Of a stretch of 64,000 bases of DNA, positions 50,440 to 59,851 are shown in pieces (position 1 is the first letter of the stretch; every line of letters starts with the position of its first letter). The notes under the pieces are model-generated. The model did no database searches. It saw only the letters and a program-made list of their open reading frames with translations, and was not told the origin of the DNA. Location: positions 62,001 through 126,000 of the forward strand of contig NZ_SSNZ01000010.1 in the NCBI RefSeq assembly GCF_004801375.1. Direction: 5' to 3'. The position numbers were made by a program, and so were the translations under genes. Source of the DNA: Flavobacterium supellecticarium. Lineage in GTDB: Bacteria > Bacteroidota > Bacteroidia > Flavobacteriales > Flavobacteriaceae.

Positions 50440-52449
50440 ATGAAAAAGTTAAATGCCCTATTATTTCTGTTTTTTGCTTTTATAAGCACGCAGGCCCAAA
50501 TGCTGGATCCTGTAAAATGGAAAACTTCCGTAGAAAAAAAATCCGATAACGAAGTAGTTTTAGTATTCGAAGCCACAATAGACAACGAATGGCATATGTA
50601 TTCCCAGTTTACGCCCGAAGGTGGTGTCATACCAACGGAATTTACCTATAAAGACCAGAAAGGAAATTTCGAACTGGTTGGAAAAACCAAAGAAAGTGAA
50701 TATAAAAAGGTTTTCAATGATGTTTTTGAAGTCGACGAATACTATTTTGCCAACAAAGCACGGTTCACGCAAACGGTTAAGGTAACCAATCCAAACCTAA
50801 AAGCGCTTAAAGTAGCGATTTCGTATCAGGTGTGTAAAGAAGCGTGTATCCAACAGGATAAAGTATTCGATTTTACACTTCCGGCGTTAAAAATAGAGGC
50901 TTCCGAAGTAGTTCCGACAACTACGGGCGATTCGGCATCGGTAGCACCTGCGGCTGACAGTACTAATTTTGTGACGGCAGGAACAACAACGTCAACCACA
51001 CAACCGGTTGGTAAAAAAGAAGAACAAAAAGGATTGTTTACGATCTTTATCATTGCGTTTCTCTCCGGGTTTGCCGCTTTGTTAACACCATGTGTTTTCC
51101 CGATGATTCCAATGACGGTAAGTTTCTTTACCAAACAAAGTAAAAACAGAGCGCAGGGAATCCGTAATGCGGTGTTCTATGGTGCTTCCATCATTATAAT
51201 CTATGTACTATTAGGATCCTTTGTAACCGCTGTTTTTGGAGCCGATGCGCTAAATGCATTGTCCACAAACGTATGGTTTAACATTATTTTCTTTGTACTA
51301 TTAGTTGTATTCGCATCATCATTCTTAGGGGCATTCGAAATTATGCTACCCAATTCATGGGCGAATAAAGTAGACCGTCAGGCGGATAGAGGCGGAATCA
51401 TCGGAATATTGTTTATGGCTTTGGCACTGGCAATTGTTTCCTTCTCTTGTACCGGTCCGATTGTAGGAACCTTATTGGTAGAAGCGGCTTCTAAAGGTGG
51501 TATTGCGCCAATCGTGGGAATGCTAGGGTTTTCAACGGCATTGGCGTTGCCGTTTATGTTGTTTGCCATGTTCCCGGGCTGGTTAAATTCGTTACCAAAA
51601 TCCGGTGGATGGTTAAATACTGTAAAAGTATTTTTAGGATTCCTGGAATTGGCTTTAGCTTTTAAATTCCTGTCAAATGCCGATTTGGTATTGCAAACAC
51701 ATTTATTAGAAAGAGAAATATTCCTGGCGATCTGGATTGCGATTTTCGGAACCTTAGCGTTATACCTGTTTGGGAAGATTACCTTACCGCACGATAGTCC
51801 GCTATCACATATTTCCGTAGGACGATTGGGATTAGGACTTTTAGTGTTGTCTTTTACCATTTATATGATTCCGGGCTTATGGGGCGCGCCGTTAAAATTA
51901 ATTTCCGGATTCCCGCCACCAATGACGTATAGCGAAAGCCCGTATGGCGTAGGATATACCAAAGGAGGTGCTGCTGCTGCGACAGAAACGTTGCCGGACG
52001 GAGCCAAATTTGGACCTCATGATATTATAGCTTTTACCGATTATCAGAAAGGAATGGTGTATGCGAAATCGGTTAACAAACCCGTATTATTGGATTTTAC
52101 CGGATTTGCCTGTGTCAACTGTCGTAAAATGGAAGATTTCGTTTGGTCGAAACCGGAAATTATTTCGATCCTGAAAAAAGATGTGGTATTGATTTCATTA
52201 TATGTAGACGACAAACGCGAATTACCAAAGCATGAGCAATATGTTTCCAAAGAAACCGGAAAAGAAATCGTAACGATAGGAAACAAATGGAGCGATTTCC
52301 AGATTACGCATTATAAAGCGAATGCACAACCGTATTATATCATATTGGACAATCAGGAAAACCGATTGTCAGAACCGGTAGGCTATACGCCAGATGTAGA
52401 AGAATATAAAATCTGGTTGGAAACGGCCATTGCAAAATATAAAAAGTAA
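50440..52449 (+). CDS. dsbD: Thiol:disulfide interchange protein DsbD
   Basis: A 669-residue electron conduit that passes reducing power from cytoplasmic thioredoxin to the periplasm. All three redox modules are intact: the N-terminal periplasmic domain after a signal peptide (CKEAC pair near residue 130), the eight-helix membrane part with LTPCVFPM and SFSCTGPI cysteines, and the C-terminal thioredoxin domain with CVNC in GFACVNCRKME. It follows tilS by about 20 bp and ends in a strong bidirectional terminator. Confidence 0.95.
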   Translation: MKKLNALLFLFFAFISTQAQMLDPVKWKTSVEKKSDNEVVLVFEATIDNEWHMYSQFTPEGGVIPTEFTYKDQKGNFELVGKTKESEYKKVFNDVFEVDEYYFANKARFTQTVKVTNPNLKALKVAISYQVCKEACIQQDKVFDFTLPALKIEASEVVPTTTGDSASVAPAADSTNFVTAGTTTSTTQPVGKKEEQKGLFTIFIIAFLSGFAALLTPCVFPMIPMTVSFFTKQSKNRAQGIRNAVFYGASIIIIYVLLGSFVTAVFGADALNALSTNVWFNIIFFVLLVVFASSFLGAFEIMLPNSWANKVDRQADRGGIIGILFMALALAIVSFSCTGPIVGTLLVEAASKGGIAPIVGMLGFSTALALPFMLFAMFPGWLNSLPKSGGWLNTVKVFLGFLELALAFKFLSNADLVLQTHLLEREIFLAIWIAIFGTLALYLFGKITLPHDSPLSHISVGRLGLGLLVLSFTIYMIPGLWGAPLKLISGFPPPMTYSESPYGVGYTKGGAAAATETLPDGAKFGPHDIIAFTDYQKGMVYAKSVNKPVLLDFTGFACVNCRKMEDFVWSKPEIISILKKDVVLISLYVDDKRELPKHEQYVSKETGKEIVTIGNKWSDFQITHYKANAQPYYIILDNQENRLSEPVGYTPDVEEYKIWLETAIAKYKK

Positions 52450-52450
52450 C

Positions 52451-52480
52451 AAAAAACCTCCGCATTGCGGAGGTTTTTTT
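52451..52480. terminator. Bidirectional terminator
   Basis: AAAAAACCTCCGC / GCGGAGGTTTTTT with a 3-nt loop, a perfect 13-bp stem with A- and T-runs on the two sides, between convergent dsbD and the PH-domain gene, whose stop codon it touches. Confidence 0.95.
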
Positions 52481-52856
52481 ATTTTAGAATATGCTGACTT
52501 AAAATTTTATAAACCGCATTGATGTTATCGTTTTTACCGAACTGCTTTTTAATTGGAGCGGCTTCACCGGTAATCCAGATTTTCAAATCGGCATCCAGAT
52601 CCATAAGACCGGCACTTTCTTTCGAAAATTTCTTGATACTGGTATACGGTATCGATTGATAGTCTACTTTCGATCCGGTTAATCCCTGTTTGTCAACCAG
52701 GATCAGACGTTTGTTGGTAAAGACAAACATATCACGAATCACTTTAAAAGCGATTTCAATATGTTCTCCGTCAATTAAAATAGGCTCAAATTCTTTGGCT
52801 ATTTTTTCGGTGCTTACTTCAGAAGCATTGCCCATGATGGCGTTAAATAATCCCAT
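52479..52856 (-). CDS. Bacterial PH-domain protein
   Basis: A 125-residue protein from the ATG at 52856. It matches small bacterial pleckstrin-homology-like proteins (ILIDGEHIEIAFKVIRDMFVFTNKRLILVD; YQSIPYTSIKKFSKESAG). The family's role is not well defined. The alternative ATG at 52883 lies within the -7 promoter box and is rejected. Confidence 0.85.
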   Translation of the reverse strand: MGLFNAIMGNASEVSTEKIAKEFEPILIDGEHIEIAFKVIRDMFVFTNKRLILVDKQGLTGSKVDYQSIPYTSIKKFSKESAGLMDLDADLKIWITGEAAPIKKQFGKNDNINAVYKILSQHILK

Positions 52857-52880
52857 AATTATGTTTGAATAAAAACAGGC

Positions 52881-52888
52881 CAAAAGTA
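52881..52888 (-). promoter_or_regulatory. Promoter -7 box of PH-domain gene
   Basis: TACTTTTG on the minus strand, a full TAnnTTTG match, 25 bp upstream of the ATG at 52856. It excludes the upstream ATG at 52883 as a start. Confidence 0.55.
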
Positions 52889-53090
52889 GAAATTTGGTTT
52901 GATGTTTTTACTTTTTTGTAAAAAATCTTTACGGATTTAGTTGATAGAATATTTTGAGTCCTGAAATCAGTAATAAAGAAATTATGGACATTCGTATCGG
53001 ATAGAAATCGAAATAAGGAAAATACTAGTATTTTTAATTTATATATTGATCAATGAATACTTTGTTTTTATTTTTTCTAAAAATGTAACA

Positions 53091-53777
53091 ATGAAGAAAA
53101 TAATTTTATTTTTCGGATTAGTTGGAACACTAGTTTCCGGGATGGCGCAGGAGCAATCTATAAAAACGTTGGCGCAGGAACTCCGAATCATCGGAGCGAA
53201 CGATCAGAAAGATCGCGCGCAAATTGAATATATTCAAAATAAATACGGTAGCCAATCGCCCGAAATGAATGCCTTATGGAAATCGATAGGAACAAACGAT
53301 TCGATCAATATTATAAAAGTCAGTGCCATTTTGGATCGTTATGGCTGGTTAGGCCCGGACGAAGTGGGAGAGGAGGAAAACCGAATCTTGTTTTTGGTTG
53401 TTCAGCACGCCGATTTGCCGGTTCAGGAAAAATACTTACCGATGCTGCGAAAAGCGGTCAAGGATCAAAAAGCGAAAAGTAGCCATCTCGCTTTATTGGA
53501 AGACCGTGTGGCTTTACGACAGGGGAAAAAACAAATCTACGGTTCCCAGATTGCATGGGATATGAAAAATAACCGCAATTATATTTTGCCGTTGGAAGAT
53601 CCGGACAATGTAGACAAACGCCGGGCAAAAATGGGACTTCCACCTTTAACGGACTATATTGCCTATTGGAATATGAAATGGGATCCGGAACAGTATAAAA
53701 AAGAATTACCGGAAATTGAAAAAATGCAACAATCAAAAAAGAAATTATCAGTTAAGCTGCTGAAAATGAGGTTTTAA
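53091..53777 (+). CDS. DUF6624 family exported protein
   Basis: A 228-residue protein from the ATG at 53091, chosen because it gives a signal peptide (MKKIILFFGLVGTLVSGMAQ); an upstream in-frame start would spoil it. The LVVQHADLPVQEKYLPMLRKAV and LALLEDRVALRQGKKQIYGSQ segments match the DUF6624 family, which is common in Bacteroidota and without known function. A perfect 16-bp palindrome (53019-53034) lies upstream. Confidence 0.82.
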   Translation: MKKIILFFGLVGTLVSGMAQEQSIKTLAQELRIIGANDQKDRAQIEYIQNKYGSQSPEMNALWKSIGTNDSINIIKVSAILDRYGWLGPDEVGEEENRILFLVVQHADLPVQEKYLPMLRKAVKDQKAKSSHLALLEDRVALRQGKKQIYGSQIAWDMKNNRNYILPLEDPDNVDKRRAKMGLPPLTDYIAYWNMKWDPEQYKKELPEIEKMQQSKKKLSVKLLKMRF

Positions 53778-53819
53778 TTTTAATAAAAAAGCCGTATCTT
53801 TAAAACTATACTCTACGCC

Positions 53820-55355
53820 ATGTTAGTAAAAGTTTTTGGAAGCGCTGTTTTTGGAGTGGAAGCCACTACAATCACTATTGAAGTCAATATCGATAAAGGA
53901 ATCGGGTACCATTTGGTTGGATTACCGGATAATGCGATCAAGGAAAGCAGCTACCGTATCGCAGCGGCACTTAAAAACAACGGCTATCAACTACCCGGAA
54001 AAAAGATTGTGATCAATATGGCACCGGCCGATTTGCGTAAAGAAGGATCGGCTTACGATTTACCCATTGCGATTGGAATATTGGCTGCATCCGGTCAGAT
54101 TAACCCCGAAAATACGGATCGTTTTATGATAATGGGTGAATTGTCTCTCGATGGGAGCCTTTTGCCTATTAAAGGCGCGTTACCCATCGCAATCAAAGCC
54201 CGGGAAGAAGGATTTGAAGGATTGATTGTTCCAAAAGAAAATGCCCGTGAAGCCGCAGTAGTTGAAGGAATAACGGTTTACGGTATTTCAAACGTAACCG
54301 AAATCATCGATTTTTTTAAAGGCATTGCCGCACCAGAACCGGAAACGGTCGACTTTGAAAAAGAGTTCGGTCCGTTATCGGATTGTTCCGAATTTGATTT
54401 TGCCGATGTCAAAGGTCAGGAAAGTATTAAAAGATGTCTGGAAATTGCCGCTGCCGGTGGTCATAATATTATATTGATCGGTCCGCCAGGTTCGGGAAAG
54501 ACCATGCTGGCCAAGCGATTCCCGGGGATTTTACCGCCTATGACAATGCAGGAAGCGTTGGAAACCACCAAAATCCACAGTGTCGCCGGAAAGATTAAAG
54601 AAAGCGGATTGATTCGGCAACGACCATTCCGGTCACCGCATCATACGGCTTCTTCCGTTTCGCTGGTTGGCGGCGGCAGTTATCCGCAACCGGGTGAAAT
54701 TTCACTGGCGCATAATGGTGTTTTATTTCTGGACGAATTACCCGAATTTAAAAGAGAAGTCCTCGAAGTGTTGCGACAACCGTTGGAAGATCGTGAAGTG
54801 ACCATCTCAAGGGCGAAATTTACCATAACCTATCCGGCTTCCTTTATGTTGGTGGCGAGTATGAATCCCAGTCCCGGTGGTTATTTTAGCAGTCCCGATG
54901 CGCCAATTGCCTCTTCACCGATGGAAATGCAACGGTATTTGGGAAAACTGTCCGGTCCGTTATTGGATCGAATCGATATCCATGTAGAAGTGAATCCGGT
55001 ACCGTTTGAAAAATTATCGGATATGCAACCCGGAGAAAGCAGTGTGATCATACGGAAACGCGTCACAGCTGCCCGACAAGTACAAAACCGACGCTTTGAA
55101 CATCAGAAAAACATCCATTACAATGCCCAAATGACTACCCGCCAGATTCGGGAGTATTGTATTTTGGACGATCAGGCGTTGCAATTACTAAAAAGCGCGA
55201 TGGAACGCCTGAATTTATCAGCGCGTGCCTACGATCGGATTTTAAAAGTCGCCCGTACCATTGCCGATTTGGAGGCTTCGGAATCGGTACTTCCGGTTCA
55301 TATTGCCGAAGCCATACAATACCGTAGCCTCGATCGGGAAGGTTGGCTTGGATAA
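53820..55355 (+). CDS. YifB/ComM-family Mg chelatase-like AAA+ ATPase
   Basis: A 511-residue protein with an N-terminal Lon-type fold (about 1-170), a central AAA+ domain (Walker A GPPGSGKTMLAKRF, Walker B GVLFLDELPEF) and a C-terminal magnesium chelatase lid. ComM members are hexameric helicases that aid branch migration in natural transformation. Its stop codon abuts the stop of the convergent moaCB gene with no base between them. Confidence 0.93.
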   Translation: MLVKVFGSAVFGVEATTITIEVNIDKGIGYHLVGLPDNAIKESSYRIAAALKNNGYQLPGKKIVINMAPADLRKEGSAYDLPIAIGILAASGQINPENTDRFMIMGELSLDGSLLPIKGALPIAIKAREEGFEGLIVPKENAREAAVVEGITVYGISNVTEIIDFFKGIAAPEPETVDFEKEFGPLSDCSEFDFADVKGQESIKRCLEIAAAGGHNIILIGPPGSGKTMLAKRFPGILPPMTMQEALETTKIHSVAGKIKESGLIRQRPFRSPHHTASSVSLVGGGSYPQPGEISLAHNGVLFLDELPEFKREVLEVLRQPLEDREVTISRAKFTITYPASFMLVASMNPSPGGYFSSPDAPIASSPMEMQRYLGKLSGPLLDRIDIHVEVNPVPFEKLSDMQPGESSVIIRKRVTAARQVQNRRFEHQKNIHYNAQMTTRQIREYCILDDQALQLLKSAMERLNLSARAYDRILKVARTIADLEASESVLPVHIAEAIQYRSLDREGWLG

Positions 55356-56264
55356 TTAATGTTTCCCGGAATGTATCATTTTAAAAAGATGCAATACGTG
55401 TGGAAACAGCGCATCCATCGACTCTTTGGCACCTTTTGTAGAGCCGGGTAAGCAAATGATCAGCGTATCACCGATCAGACCGGCCAGACTTCGTGACAAG
55501 ATGGAATACGGCATTCGATTTTGTCCGTATTGCCGCAGGTATTCTCCGATACCCGGTATTTCCCGATCCAACATCGGCCGAATGGCTTCCGGAGTGAAAT
55601 CCCTTTTGGATAATCCCGTACCACCGGTTAGTAGAATCAGCTCAATATTTTCCGTGAGATACTGCTTGATCTTGCTTTGTATGGAATCGACACCGTCGGG
55701 AATAATGGTATAATTCCGGATCGTTACCGGATGTGCTGCTAGTTTTTCGATAATAGCCTTGCCGGAACTATCTTCTTTTTGGCCTTTACTAATGGAATCC
55801 GAACAGACCACCACCGCTGTGACAATCGGATTTTCAAAAAACTCGCTGTACTTGGATTTACCGCCTGTTTTCTGTAATAACCGTATACTTCGAATTTCGA
55901 TTTCAGAATCGATAGGCTTTAGCATATCATAAAAAGTAAGTGCTACAACCGATGCGGCATGCATGGCCTCAACCTCAACCCCCGTTTTATAAATCGTTTT
56001 AACAGTAACTTGTATTGTAATTTCCAGATCCTCGATAGCATACGAAATTCCGGTATATTCAATTGGGATCGGATGGCAATCGGGAATCATATCGGGTGTT
56101 TTTTTTGCGGCAAAAAGACCAGCTGCTTTGGCCATTTCAAAAACATCTCCTTTTGGAACAGTTTTATTCCGGATCGCATCAATTGTTTCGGTTTTACCTA
56201 CTTTAACCACCGCCTGAGCAATGGCGGTTCGCAAGGTGTTATTTTTAGGCGTAATATCTACCAT
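55356..56264 (-). CDS. Fused MoaC-MogA/MoaB molybdopterin biosynthesis protein
   Basis: A 302-residue fusion. Residues 1-145 are MoaC, cyclic pyranopterin monophosphate synthase, with [11 protein letters not shown] and [20 protein letters not shown]. Residues about 150-302 are a MogA/MoaB-type molybdopterin adenylyltransferase with [29 protein letters not shown] and [12 protein letters not shown]. This fusion is known in Bacteroidota. It is the last gene of the molybdenum cofactor cluster, 20 bp after moaE. Confidence 0.95.
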   Translation of the reverse strand: MVDITPKNNTLRTAIAQAVVKVGKTETIDAIRNKTVPKGDVFEMAKAAGLFAAKKTPDMIPDCHPIPIEYTGISYAIEDLEITIQVTVKTIYKTGVEVEAMHAASVVALTFYDMLKPIDSEIEIRSIRLLQKTGGKSKYSEFFENPIVTAVVVCSDSISKGQKEDSSGKAIIEKLAAHPVTIRNYTIIPDGVDSIQSKIKQYLTENIELILLTGGTGLSKRDFTPEAIRPMLDREIPGIGEYLRQYGQNRMPYSILSRSLAGLIGDTLIICLPGSTKGAKESMDALFPHVLHLFKMIHSGKH

Positions 56265-56284
56265 AGTGTATTTGGCTGCATTAA

Positions 56285-56743
56285 TTATGGTTGATCAATC
56301 TGACGATTAACTTTCCAGTGATGGGATTGGTCTTCAAAAATTTCTTTTCCCCAAATAGGAACCTCAGCTTTTATCCGTTCGACCAGTTCATTACAGGCTT
56401 GTATGGCTGCCTTTCGATGCTTGGATGAGGTAAAGACAAAAAAGCACAATTCTCCGGTATTAATCCGACCAAGACTGTGATAAACATGCATGCAAACCAA
56501 ATCGTATCGGGCAAAAATAGCTTCCCGTATTTCGGCTATTTTTTGCTCGGCCATTTCGGTATAGGCTGAAAATTCGATAGACGCTACAGTTTTGCCATTA
56601 ATCGAATCATTTCGTACCTGTCCGAGAAAGATGGAATGCCCGCCAATATGGGTTTTATGCAGATGTCCGGCAATACTTTTCGCTACTGTTTCCGGTGAAA
56701 TCGGACCTTCAATAAAGCTGTTTTTAAGTTGTTTGTTTTTCAT
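56285..56743 (-). CDS. moaE: Molybdopterin synthase catalytic subunit
   Basis: A 152-residue MoaE that transfers sulfur from thiocarboxylated MoaD to precursor Z. The [38 protein letters not shown] and VPIWGKE segments are diagnostic, with the catalytic Lys in the last. It overlaps moeB by 4 bp. Confidence 0.95.
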   Translation of the reverse strand: MKNKQLKNSFIEGPISPETVAKSIAGHLHKTHIGGHSIFLGQVRNDSINGKTVASIEFSAYTEMAEQKIAEIREAIFARYDLVCMHVYHSLGRINTGELCFFVFTSSKHRKAAIQACNELVERIKAEVPIWGKEIFEDQSHHWKVNRQIDQP

Positions 56744-57807
56744 TTTGTAAATAAGGCAATGCCGTTTTTGAGGTTGTAGTAATTTTTATCGGGATAGTGT
56801 TTTTGCACCAATGCGATTGCTTTTAGACTACGGATACCGCTCTGACAGATAAAAACCAATGTTTCGGAATCGGCCAGTTTTTCCAGATGGTATTCGAGTT
56901 CCGGCAAGGGAATCGCCATCACATTAAAGCCGACGATTTTGGGTAATTCATCTGTATTTCGGACATCAATTAACATCGTTTTTTTCCGATTAAAAATGTT
57001 TTTCAATGTCTCCAAATCATTGATATGGGTTATGTTTTTACAGTGGTAATCATATAACTGATTTAAAATATCGGTCTTTGTTTTCGGTTTGAATGCGGTA
57101 GTTTTGGATTTGAACCGGAGTAATTCCGACTGATAATCCAGACTGTTAAAGGTTAATAGCTGTCCGGACATTACTTCCCCGATACCGGTAATAATTTTGA
57201 GGACTTCATTTGCCTGAAAGTTTCCCATAATACCAGCCAATACACCAATTACACCGGCTTCGTTACAAGATGGAACATGTAACGGATTTGGTATTTCCGG
57301 AAAAAGATCCCTTAAGTTGGACGGATTTTCACCGTAATGAAAAACAGACAATTGTCCTTCAAACCGAAAAACCGCAGCATATACTAATGGTTTCTGCAGC
57401 AAATGACATACATCGTTTAAGAGGTAACGTGTTGTAAAATTATCGGTGCAATCCACGATAATCGAATAGGAGCTGACCCGTTCAAAAACAGTACTCATAT
57501 CCAAATTTTCGGGATAGCTATGAATATCGGTTTCACTATTCAATTTTGAAAGCTTTTTTTGCACGACGTCTACCTTCAGATTACCGATATCCAGTTCGTC
57601 GAATAGTACCTGTCGTTGCAGATTACTAAGCGAAACCCTATCCGGATCGATTACACCAAGCTGACCAACACCAGCGGCACAGAGATATTGTAAAACGGGA
57701 CATCCCAAGCCTCCGGCGCCAACAACAAGAACCCTGGCATCGGCCAGTTTTTGTTGCGTAGCTATTCCAAAAACCGGTAAAATAAGCTGTCTGTTATAAC
57801 GTTCCAT
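56740..57807 (-). CDS. moeB: MoeB/ThiF-like adenylyltransferase with C-terminal rhodanese domain
   Basis: A 355-residue E1-like enzyme. The ThiF fold (1-245) has VVGAGGLGCPVLQYL, DPDRVSLSNLQRQ and DCTDNFTTRYLLND; it adenylates the C-terminus of MoaD. The C-terminal rhodanese-like domain (about 265-355) carries a candidate sulfur-acceptor Cys in FICQSGIRS. The fusion would couple activation with sulfur transfer. It lies between moaE and moaD. Confidence 0.92.
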   Translation of the reverse strand: MERYNRQLILPVFGIATQQKLADARVLVVGAGGLGCPVLQYLCAAGVGQLGVIDPDRVSLSNLQRQVLFDELDIGNLKVDVVQKKLSKLNSETDIHSYPENLDMSTVFERVSSYSIIVDCTDNFTTRYLLNDVCHLLQKPLVYAAVFRFEGQLSVFHYGENPSNLRDLFPEIPNPLHVPSCNEAGVIGVLAGIMGNFQANEVLKIITGIGEVMSGQLLTFNSLDYQSELLRFKSKTTAFKPKTKTDILNQLYDYHCKNITHINDLETLKNIFNRKKTMLIDVRNTDELPKIVGFNVMAIPLPELEYHLEKLADSETLVFICQSGIRSLKAIALVQKHYPDKNYYNLKNGIALFTK

Positions 57808-57818
57808 AGTATAGCGTT

Positions 57819-58046
57819 TTATCCTCCTGAAAAAGGAGGGAGTAAGGCAATTTCATTGTTTTCGGTTAGTAGTAACGTTTCGTCTTCATTCATTTGCCGA
57901 TCAATAGCAATCTGAAAACTCATGGATCGGAGTTCCGGGAAATGTTGGAGTAAGATTGCTTTAAAAGCTCCGACAGAAACCGGATAGGTAACCGCAAAAG
58001 GTTTATTCACAACATCGTTGAGGTTACCAAATATTTGTATAGTCAT
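57819..58046 (-). CDS. moaD: Molybdopterin synthase sulfur carrier subunit
   Basis: A 75-residue beta-grasp protein ending in the required double glycine (LPPFSGG), which is adenylated by MoeB and carries the thiocarboxylate sulfur. It sits 11 bp from moeB and 3 bp from mobA. Confidence 0.93.
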   Translation of the reverse strand: MTIQIFGNLNDVVNKPFAVTYPVSVGAFKAILLQHFPELRSMSFQIAIDRQMNEDETLLLTENNEIALLPPFSGG

Positions 58047-58049
58047 AGC

Positions 58050-58631
58050 TTATGCTGTTTTAAAATTGGTACTGATTTCATTTTCGGCTTTGGACCATTC
58101 TTCAGGTGTATTGATATTTCGAAAACCATTGCTTTCGAAAGGAATGGATAGAATATTGGCGTTATGTTCGGCTAAAAAATCCATCATTTTTAGTTTATTA
58201 GCGATCAGATTGCATTCGACTTCCGGTAACAGCCGGAAGGGATATAAGCCGCATAATGGCTGTGTGCTACCTTTGTAATTCAATACGTTAATCAAATCTT
58301 TTATGCTGTGTTTGATCAGGTATTTGATAGCTCGCGGTTCCACAAAAGGCGTATCGGCACTAATAATAAGAACGGTTTCTCCGGCGTGAGAAAGAGCCGT
58401 ATAAATGCCACCTAACGGACCTTTATCTTTAATTTTATCCGGAATAACGGTTAGTTCAAATGTTTTATAACCGGGATGATGTGCGATAATAACCGGTTCG
58501 ATATCCAACTGTCGCAACGTATCCAGTAAATAGGTGATCATCGGTTTGCCGGAAAGGAATTTTAATCCTTTATCTTCTCCCATTCGGGAACTTTTTCCTC
58601 CGGAAAGCAAATAGGTTTTTATTACAGTCAT
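58050..58631 (-). CDS. mobA: Molybdenum cofactor guanylyltransferase
   Basis: A 193-residue nucleotidyltransferase with the N-terminal LLSGGKSSRMGEDKGL motif and the D-x-P metal-binding segment SADTPFVEPR. It attaches GMP to the molybdenum cofactor, giving the MGD form used by DMSO reductase-family enzymes such as the nitrate reductase-like protein at the end of this cluster. Confidence 0.93.
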   Translation of the reverse strand: MTVIKTYLLSGGKSSRMGEDKGLKFLSGKPMITYLLDTLRQLDIEPVIIAHHPGYKTFELTVIPDKIKDKGPLGGIYTALSHAGETVLIISADTPFVEPRAIKYLIKHSIKDLINVLNYKGSTQPLCGLYPFRLLPEVECNLIANKLKMMDFLAEHNANILSIPFESNGFRNINTPEEWSKAENEISTNFKTA

Positions 58632-58634
58632 TTT

Positions 58635-59831
58635 TTAGAGTGTTATAGTCATGTTGGAGCGAAAGAAAATGACCTTGACTTTTTCGCCCATTTTAAAGTC
58701 TTCCTGTTTCTCATCTAATACGACAAAAGCATTGGCCCGTGCATAAGCATCCATTTGATACGAAAGTTGCCTGTCCAGTATTGTTGCTTTACCGTTTTGT
58801 ACCAGAGCCTTTACAAAATGTGTCAGCCCGCTTTTTTTCTGATAGGACGTTACTAATAGTGCATAATCTTCTGTCTGAAATTGGCATCCTGTTATTCGCT
58901 GTATAGCGGGTTTTACATAAACATGAAAACAGCTCACTACAGCACTTGGATTTCCGGGAAGTGCGAAAAACAATGTAGTGCCCTTTTTTCCGAAAAATAA
59001 AGGCTTCCCCGGTTTTTGGCGCACTTTATAAAAGAACTCAATAGCACCCGTTTTTTCCAGCACGGGTTTTACAAAATCATAGTCACCAACCGAAATGCCA
59101 CCGGTAAAAAGTAATAGATCTACTTTTTTATGATTTTCCAAGACAAATTGGTACAATTCGGATTCTTTATCGTCAATCCATTGGGAAAATATAACGGGTA
59201 TTTCCAGTTGGTGTAATAAAGCTTTTAAAGCGATCGAATTACTTTCGTAGATCTGTCCGTTTTGCAATATAGTACCGGCCGGAACAAGCTCTTTACCGGT
59301 ACTGATAATACCGACTTTCGGTTTTGGAAAAACAGCAACCGAATCGATTCCTAAAGTAGCCAGAAAGCCAATATATTCGGGTGTAAGTAAACGCCCTCTG
59401 GATATAACCAAATCGCCTTTTTGAGTTTGCGTTCCTCGTTTTCGGATATGATCGCCCGGAGAAACAGGCTGTATAAGCTTTAGAATTCCTTTTTCAACCG
59501 AACAATTTTCCTGTTGTACAACGGTATCGGCACCGAGAGGTATGGGCGCTCCGGTAAAAATTCGAGCTGCTTCTCCTTTCTGTAATTCCGGTACCCGGGT
59601 TTTTCCGGCTTCGATCTGGTAGTGCAATTTTAATGGGAGATTATTTTTTATGTCTTCATAACGAATCGCATACCCATCCATGGCCGAATTATCAAAAAAC
59701 GGTACTGCTACAGGTGAATAGATCGTTTCGGCTGCAATAAAATTACCGGCTGCTTCCAGTGGAATGCGGATAGGGCTTAGCGTATGACACTGTTGCAGAA
59801 TATGATGTAAGGCTTCTTTTACGGATATCAT
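58635..59831 (-). CDS. moeA: Molybdopterin molybdenumtransferase
   Basis: A 398-residue MoeA that inserts molybdate into adenylylated molybdopterin. It has NSAMDGYAIR near residue 50, RIFTGAPIPLGADTVV, IISTGKELV, TGGISVGDYDFV and LPGNPSAVVSCF. Its length is normal. It follows moaA by about 20 bp and precedes mobA by 3 bp. Confidence 0.95.
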   Translation of the reverse strand: MISVKEALHHILQQCHTLSPIRIPLEAAGNFIAAETIYSPVAVPFFDNSAMDGYAIRYEDIKNNLPLKLHYQIEAGKTRVPELQKGEAARIFTGAPIPLGADTVVQQENCSVEKGILKLIQPVSPGDHIRKRGTQTQKGDLVISRGRLLTPEYIGFLATLGIDSVAVFPKPKVGIISTGKELVPAGTILQNGQIYESNSIALKALLHQLEIPVIFSQWIDDKESELYQFVLENHKKVDLLLFTGGISVGDYDFVKPVLEKTGAIEFFYKVRQKPGKPLFFGKKGTTLFFALPGNPSAVVSCFHVYVKPAIQRITGCQFQTEDYALLVTSYQKKSGLTHFVKALVQNGKATILDRQLSYQMDAYARANAFVVLDEKQEDFKMGEKVKVIFFRSNMTITL

Positions 59832-59851
59832 TTTTACGTTTTATAGATTGG

